DNA of 64,000 nucleotides, from the NCBI GenBank assembly GCA_016190005.1, contig JACPRK010000105.1:30955-94954 (forward strand). Reading direction: 5' to 3'. Origin of the DNA: Candidatus Wallbacteria bacterium. GTDB lineage: Bacteria; Muiribacteriota; UBA6191; JACPRK01. Positions 59,670 through 64,000 of the stretch are shown piece after piece (position 1 is the stretch's first letter; every line of letters starts with the position of its first letter). A program made the translations under genes and the position numbers. Below the pieces are notes generated by a model. The model made no database searches. It saw only the letters and a program-made list of their open reading frames with translations, and was not told the origin of the DNA.

Positions 59670-61331
59670 TCAGCGAGGGGCCGAGTGGATGCGGTAGATG
59701 GCGACGCCGTCCCTTTCGTAGATCGGGACCATCGACCGGTCCGAGGCCGGAGCAAACTTCAGCAGCTCTCGCTCGACCTGGCCGATGTAGACCATCGTCG
59801 CGCCCACTTCTCGCAGAAATGACGCTCGGGCAGCCGCGGACGGCTCGCTCCAGTACTCGGCCACGGCCCGCTTCTGCAGCTGGTGGTGGCCCGGGCGCCA
59901 GTGGGGATGACTCAGCACGGTGGCCGTTCCGGAAAGGGCCGGGATGACCAGGCTCGCCGGCACGTGGGAGAGCACGGTGTCGGCATCGGTGGCCAGCGTC
60001 CGGAGGGCCCGGCTGGCGCGCACTTCCGCCGTAGGCGTCGAGTAGGGGCGAAGGCCCAGCTTGACCTTTTCGCAAAGACGCTGCACCAGCAAGACGTTGC
60101 TCGGAAGCTGGGCCACCAACAGAAGTGCGACCACCAACCGGGCCGCCATGCGGCCGCGGGCGGCTTCGATGGCGGGCAGGACGCGGCCGAACAGGAACCG
60201 TGTGCCGAGCGCCATGAGCGGCACCACCAGCACGTCCGCGAAGCGGCGCTCGAATCGCACTCCCAGCGGTGTGTGATAGGAATAGAGCAGCGCCCCGCAG
60301 ACGACCATCCAGACCACCGCCACGCGCTGCCGTGAGGGGATGCGTCGCCGGTCCAGCAGCGCCCCCGCGGCCAGCAGCCCGGCCACGCCGAAGCCCAGGA
60401 CATACTCGAGGGGGTGGGGCGACAGGTTCATGGATTGCTCGACGACGTGTCGCATCACGGGCTGGCTATAGGTCAGCCACGCCTGTCCAAGGAACGCCGG
60501 GCAGCCCGTCGCCAGGAAGGTCAGGAGCACTCCCCCGGGCCGTCGCCAACCGGCCTCCCGGGCTCGCCAGGCGGTCAGCGCGAAGGCGGCCACGGAGGCG
60601 CTCACGAAGTGATAGGGGTGGAGAAGTCCGTTGACGCAGATGGCTGCGCCGCCAGCCGCGGCGAAACGGCAGGACCCCGTCCGCACGGCGCAGCCCAGCC
60701 AGTGGTACGTCAGCAGCAACAGGCACCAGCTCACGGTCAGGTGCGCCAGTGTGCTGGCCGCATAGAGCGCCACCGTGCCGATATGCCAGCGGTCGGTCGG
60801 GTTCCAGCCGCTCGTCTCGACGGGGCCCACGACCCATCCCAGCCCCGAGCCGAGGGCCACGGACAGGACCGCGAACCTGAGCGGAGCCCCGTTTCCCACC
60901 GTCCCCCGAAAGAAGAGAGCCAGCACGGGGACCAGGACCGCGGCCGCCAGCAGCCGCGCCGTCAGGTGGGCTGTTGGCGGCTCCATCCCGGTAGCTCTGG
61001 CGACCCAGCCCATGGCCACGGACAGGCCGCTCAGGATACGGGGGCGCTGCTCCGTCGTCCCGCACGGGACCGTCGTCAGAAGCTCGCCTCGCATGGCTCG
61101 CTCGGCGAAGGAGAAGTACATCAGCACGTCGGGCCAGTCGTCGACGAATCCGAGAAACGTCTCCCCCGGCGCAGCGCGCAGGTAGCCCACGGCGCAGGGT
61201 AGCCCCGCGGCTGCGACGAGCAGCAGCGCGACCAGCACGAGGAACCGCCAGCCGACGGGCCTGGAGTCGAGCACGGTGCCGGCGGCACGTTTGCGGACGC
61301 CCGCGCCCGGTGGGTCCTGAGTCGCGGTCAC
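59670..61331 (-). CDS. Polytopic membrane protein, GT-C glycosyltransferase-like
   Basis: 553 residues from GTG 61331. About ten membrane helices. The first external loop contains FLGFVDDWPDVLMYFSFAE; an acidic pair in this loop is characteristic of GT-C enzymes that use polyprenyl-phosphate sugars. The C-terminal soluble part (about 430-553; LVIPALSGTATVLSHPHWRP, VGATMVYIGQVERELL) lies outside the membrane. Likely a sugar transferase or polymer-related membrane enzyme, but no family signature is decisive. It starts 5 bp after the AsmA-like gene. Confidence 0.68.
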   Translation of the reverse strand: MTATQDPPGAGVRKRAAGTVLDSRPVGWRFLVLVALLLVAAAGLPCAVGYLRAAPGETFLGFVDDWPDVLMYFSFAERAMRGELLTTVPCGTTEQRPRILSGLSVAMGWVARATGMEPPTAHLTARLLAAAVLVPVLALFFRGTVGNGAPLRFAVLSVALGSGLGWVVGPVETSGWNPTDRWHIGTVALYAASTLAHLTVSWCLLLLTYHWLGCAVRTGSCRFAAAGGAAICVNGLLHPYHFVSASVAAFALTAWRAREAGWRRPGGVLLTFLATGCPAFLGQAWLTYSQPVMRHVVEQSMNLSPHPLEYVLGFGVAGLLAAGALLDRRRIPSRQRVAVVWMVVCGALLYSYHTPLGVRFERRFADVLVVPLMALGTRFLFGRVLPAIEAARGRMAARLVVALLLVAQLPSNVLLVQRLCEKVKLGLRPYSTPTAEVRASRALRTLATDADTVLSHVPASLVIPALSGTATVLSHPHWRPGHHQLQKRAVAEYWSEPSAAARASFLREVGATMVYIGQVERELLKFAPASDRSMVPIYERDGVAIYRIHSAPR

Positions 61332-61336
61332 ACCCG

Positions 61337-64000
61337 CTACTTCCTGGGCCGATCGAGCATCTCGGCCGTCGTTCGCACGGTGGCCTCGGCGGAGCTGGGG
61401 CGCTCGCCGGGCTTACCTGTGTAAGGTCGATGAGGCTTCTTGTCTCCCAGGAAGAGCATCGGGACGAGGCTGGCGGGCCCGAGCGCCGCGGAGCCGCCCC
61501 GCAGAATGCCGCCCAGGACGGCGCTGCCGGCAGTGCCGACGATGTTGAACGCGTCGCCCGCGCCTGCGAACTCGAAGTCCTTCAGGCCGCCCGGTGTCCA
61601 CATCGGCGGCGAGCGGCGCGTATCGAGCAGTAGCGGGTTGACCTTCATCGAAATGCCCTTGTTGCTGTCGGCGATCCCGAAGCTGCCCTCGGCGAAGGCC
61701 TGGCGCAGGTCCAAGGCGAGATGACCGGAGACGTGGCTGGCATCGGGCGAGGTCGAAAGTGGGCCGGCCATGCGCCCGCCCTTGAGCTGGGCGTCCCAGC
61801 GCAGGTTGCCCAGGTCGTGGTCTGCAAAGGCGAAGTCGACGTAGGCCGCGTTCATGTGGAGCTGACCGGCGGCGACCTGGCCCGGCAAGCTGAGAAAGCT
61901 CGGAAGAAATCCCAGGCTGAGGAACCCGCCGGCCCCGCGCAGCTTGGTAGAGGGGTTCTGGATTCCAGCCGCTTTGGCGACCTTTTCGCCGCGCACGATC
62001 AGCTGCCGTATGACGACATGGCCGCTGCCCGAGAAGCCGCCCTCGTCGGACTGCGAGCTCCGGATGACGAAGGAAGCGTCGGCGGACCCGGAGGCGATGC
62101 CTGCCCATGCCCCCGATTTCTCGAGGATCGTCTCGAGCGCGGCGTTCTTCATCTCGAAGTTCAGCCGGCTCCCATCCGGAGCGCGGACCATCTCGAGAGT
62201 TGCCGGCACTCCGAGTACTTTCAGCTTTTGGGTCTTCAGTATCGTTCCGTCCCAGCTGAGCTCGCCCGAGCTGCCGTCGAGCAGCTTGCTGGCCGTGGTC
62301 GCCGGGGCGGGCTCGGCGCCCAGCACGAAGCGGCCGGTGAGGAGAGGAGACTGGTGCACGGTGCGAATCCGGCCGTCGAAGGCCAGCGGGCGCTTGGACC
62401 GCGACTCGCCGCCCGTGGCCGCCGATATCAGCCGGCCGACCTCGAGGCCCTGAGCTGTCAGGCCGAGGTCCATCCGTCCGCGAGTAGCATCACCGTCCAG
62501 GCGGATGGTGCCCTTTCCTCCGAGCGTGAGCGTGACCTTCGACATCCGGGCGCCTCCGTCGGCCAGGTCGATGCGCCCGCCTTCGAACTCCAGCGTCACG
62601 AACGACTTGCCGGCCGGCACGCGGGTTCGCATTCCCGCCAGGCTGCAGGACAGTCCCACGCGGCTGCCGTCAAAGGTCACGTCGGCGTCGATGGGCCCTT
62701 CGACGCTGTAGCTCCGGGCTAGCTCGGGCAGCAGCTTCTCGATCCAGACTCGTTGCAGGCTGGCCTTTCCTACAGGACGGGGCGTGCCGCTGAGAGCCGA
62801 CTGCACCGTCAGCTCACCGTGGAACGAGCCGCCCGCCAGCGCGCCCGCCAGGCGCCTTCCCTGCAGGCTACCGGCCGCCAGTCGCAGCTCACCGGCCTCG
62901 AACGCCAGCGGCAGTTTCGTCCCGCCCTCCACCGCAAGCGACATCGAGAGCCCTCCGGCCGGCGCACTCACTTCATACGGCGTCTCTTTCGACTCCGAAA
63001 GCACCACGCGCAGGTCGGGCGTTCCGCGCACGTCGTACCTGGACGCCACAGCAGGCACCAGCTTGTCCAGCCTCGCACGTCTCAGCATGACCTCCCCCTT
63101 CACGCCGGGCTGGTCGATGAGATTCGTCACTGCCACGTCTCCCGCGAACGGCGTGCCGTTCACCAACCCTGTGAGCCGGCTGCCGTACAGCGTCTGCCGC
63201 GCCAGCGTGACCCGCCCACCCTGCAGCGTCACGGCAAGCGATTCGGTGCCGAGCGGAACCGCCAGAGACAGCCCCGCCCCCGGAGCGTCCAGCACGACGG
63301 TCGTGTCCTCGCGGCTCCCGGCCACCTCGGCCGTCACGGCTGTCCTGCCCTGCACCCGGTACTGCTCCAGCGCCTTGCGGATCGGCGCAGGCAAGTTCTT
63401 AGCCAGCCGCCCCAGATCCACGTCGGCCGCGCGGGCCTCGGCCGCCAATCGCATCGACCCCGAGAGCCCCTCGATCTGGATGCCCGCGGTCGCCGGCACC
63501 TTCCAGACCGTGACGTCGGCGTCCTTCGCCCTCAAAGCATCTCCCGAGTACTGGACTTTCGCCAGCACAACCCGGATCGGAATGCCTCCGATCTTCTCCG
63601 ACGGCCAGTCCAGCGCCAGCCCCCGCACGTCGAGCTCGGCGCGCACCGAGGGCCGTTTCGCCTTGCCCTCCAGCCCGATGACAGCCGAGCAGCCGCCCTC
63701 CATCGTCGCCGGCAACTTGCGCTTCTCGAGGATCGGCACCAGGTCGAAGCTGGCGCAGTCGGCCCTCAGCGACACTGTCGGGTCCATCAGCGGACCCCGC
63801 ACGCTTCCCTGGACGCCGAAGAGCCCGTACTTCGTCTCGACCACCAGGTCCCGGCAGAGCGCCTGCCCCGGCCCGAGGTCGAGCGAGCCCGACTTCACGG
63901 TCGATAGCCCGACTTCCGGCAGCTCCAGCAGCAACTCCTTCGGTGAAAAATCACCCTCGATGGCCGGCGCGTCCGCGTCCCCGGAGAGCGTCAAGCGCCC
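61337..64000 (-). CDS. AsmA/TamB-like envelope protein (partial, cut by right edge)
   Basis: The frame enters at the right edge without a start in the window; the TTG at 63994 is an internal codon. The visible 887 residues are long runs of beta-strands with recurring elements (VKGEVMLRRARLDKL, LPLAFEAGELRLAAGSLQGR, GSGHVVIRQLIVRGEKV), as in AsmA-clan proteins that form a hydrophobic groove across the periplasm for phospholipid transport. The C-terminal FNIVGTAGSAVLGGILRGG and the stretch around LSLGFLPSFLSLPGQV resemble the AsmA_2 region. The N-terminal anchor is outside the window. The GT-C-like gene follows. Confidence 0.8.
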   Translation of the reverse strand, partial: GRLTLSGDADAPAIEGDFSPKELLLELPEVGLSTVKSGSLDLGPGQALCRDLVVETKYGLFGVQGSVRGPLMDPTVSLRADCASFDLVPILEKRKLPATMEGGCSAVIGLEGKAKRPSVRAELDVRGLALDWPSEKIGGIPIRVVLAKVQYSGDALRAKDADVTVWKVPATAGIQIEGLSGSMRLAAEARAADVDLGRLAKNLPAPIRKALEQYRVQGRTAVTAEVAGSREDTTVVLDAPGAGLSLAVPLGTESLAVTLQGGRVTLARQTLYGSRLTGLVNGTPFAGDVAVTNLIDQPGVKGEVMLRRARLDKLVPAVASRYDVRGTPDLRVVLSESKETPYEVSAPAGGLSMSLAVEGGTKLPLAFEAGELRLAAGSLQGRRLAGALAGGSFHGELTVQSALSGTPRPVGKASLQRVWIEKLLPELARSYSVEGPIDADVTFDGSRVGLSCSLAGMRTRVPAGKSFVTLEFEGGRIDLADGGARMSKVTLTLGGKGTIRLDGDATRGRMDLGLTAQGLEVGRLISAATGGESRSKRPLAFDGRIRTVHQSPLLTGRFVLGAEPAPATTASKLLDGSSGELSWDGTILKTQKLKVLGVPATLEMVRAPDGSRLNFEMKNAALETILEKSGAWAGIASGSADASFVIRSSQSDEGGFSGSGHVVIRQLIVRGEKVAKAAGIQNPSTKLRGAGGFLSLGFLPSFLSLPGQVAAGQLHMNAAYVDFAFADHDLGNLRWDAQLKGGRMAGPLSTSPDASHVSGHLALDLRQAFAEGSFGIADSNKGISMKVNPLLLDTRRSPPMWTPGGLKDFEFAGAGDAFNIVGTAGSAVLGGILRGGSAALGPASLVPMLFLGDKKPHRPYTGKPGERPSSAEATVRTTAEMLDRPRK

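Noticed and set aside
63992..63994. TTG as start of the AsmA-like gene
   Set aside because: The frame is open to the window edge and the sequence begins mid-domain, without a signal or anchor.
1..64000. tRNA or rRNA genes
   Set aside because: The spacers I read showed no cloverleaf or rRNA-like sequence; a covariance-model search would settle this.

Overview
The window is high-GC DNA (about two thirds G+C by eye), densely coding on both strands, with frequent GTG and TTG starts and many 1-4 bp start/stop overlaps. Outer-membrane-type proteins, an AsmA/TamB-like protein, many Sec signal peptides and a chemosensory operon point to a Gram-negative, didermic bacterium. The combination of MoxR-DUF58-TgpA, split ole genes, a C25-like secreted protease and dispersed GGGACACACGAC palindromes makes Acidobacteriota my best guess, but that is inference. 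I saw no rRNA, tRNA, CRISPR array, transposase or prophage gene.

Layout. 1-3386 (-): moxR, a DUF58 gene and a TgpA-like transglutaminase cut by the left edge. 3481-7380 (+): a TIGR02757 protein, guaB, a GNAT acetyltransferase and a secreted protein resembling a catalytically dead endonuclease/exonuclease/phosphatase. 7520-18269 (+): a tightly coupled chemosensory operon, cheW-cheR(TPR)-cheW-mcp-cheA(REC)-cheB, then a large hybrid kinase with four receiver domains and a degenerate GGDEF domain, then a lone receiver protein. The first six genes match the parts list of the Pseudomonas Wsp system, but the expected diguanylate cyclase WspR is absent. 18329-21655 (-): arfB, an esterase and an aconitase-superfamily protein with its swivel domain at the N terminus. 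21895-26498 (+): an M1 aminopeptidase and a C25 (gingipain)-like secreted protease behind a near-consensus promoter.

27780-33886: long-chain olefin genes. oleA is on the + strand and converges on a - strand operon pgl-pcs-oleB-oleC-oleD whose members overlap by 4 bp. 34049-37902: a secreted orphan, an outer-membrane barrel, a two-EF-hand protein with a Cys/Lys repeat tail, and a 47-residue zinc-ribbon protein. 37937-42106 (-): an SDR epimerase, a nucleotide-sugar dehydrogenase fused to a GT2 glycosyltransferase, and a chorismate mutase/prephenate dehydratase with altered active-site motifs. 42223-45667 (+): three secreted-protein genes, the second of which has a dispersed palindrome inside its signal-peptide codons.

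45675-58630 (-): reading in the direction of transcription, a large secreted protein, era, a CYTH enzyme, an EF-G paralogue, an orphan, a GAF-PAS sensor with a decayed ATPase domain, an RsbW-like kinase, a von Willebrand A protein and a membrane protein. 59019-64000 (-): a TGPxG-repeat protein, a polytopic GT-C-like membrane protein, and an AsmA/TamB-like protein cut by the right edge.

Two kinds of dispersed repeat run through the window. Four long palindromes (60-70 bp) lie in tandem or divergent spacers and, once, inside a gene. Heptanucleotide arrays sit at gene 3' ends, mostly between convergent genes, and often supply the stop codon.
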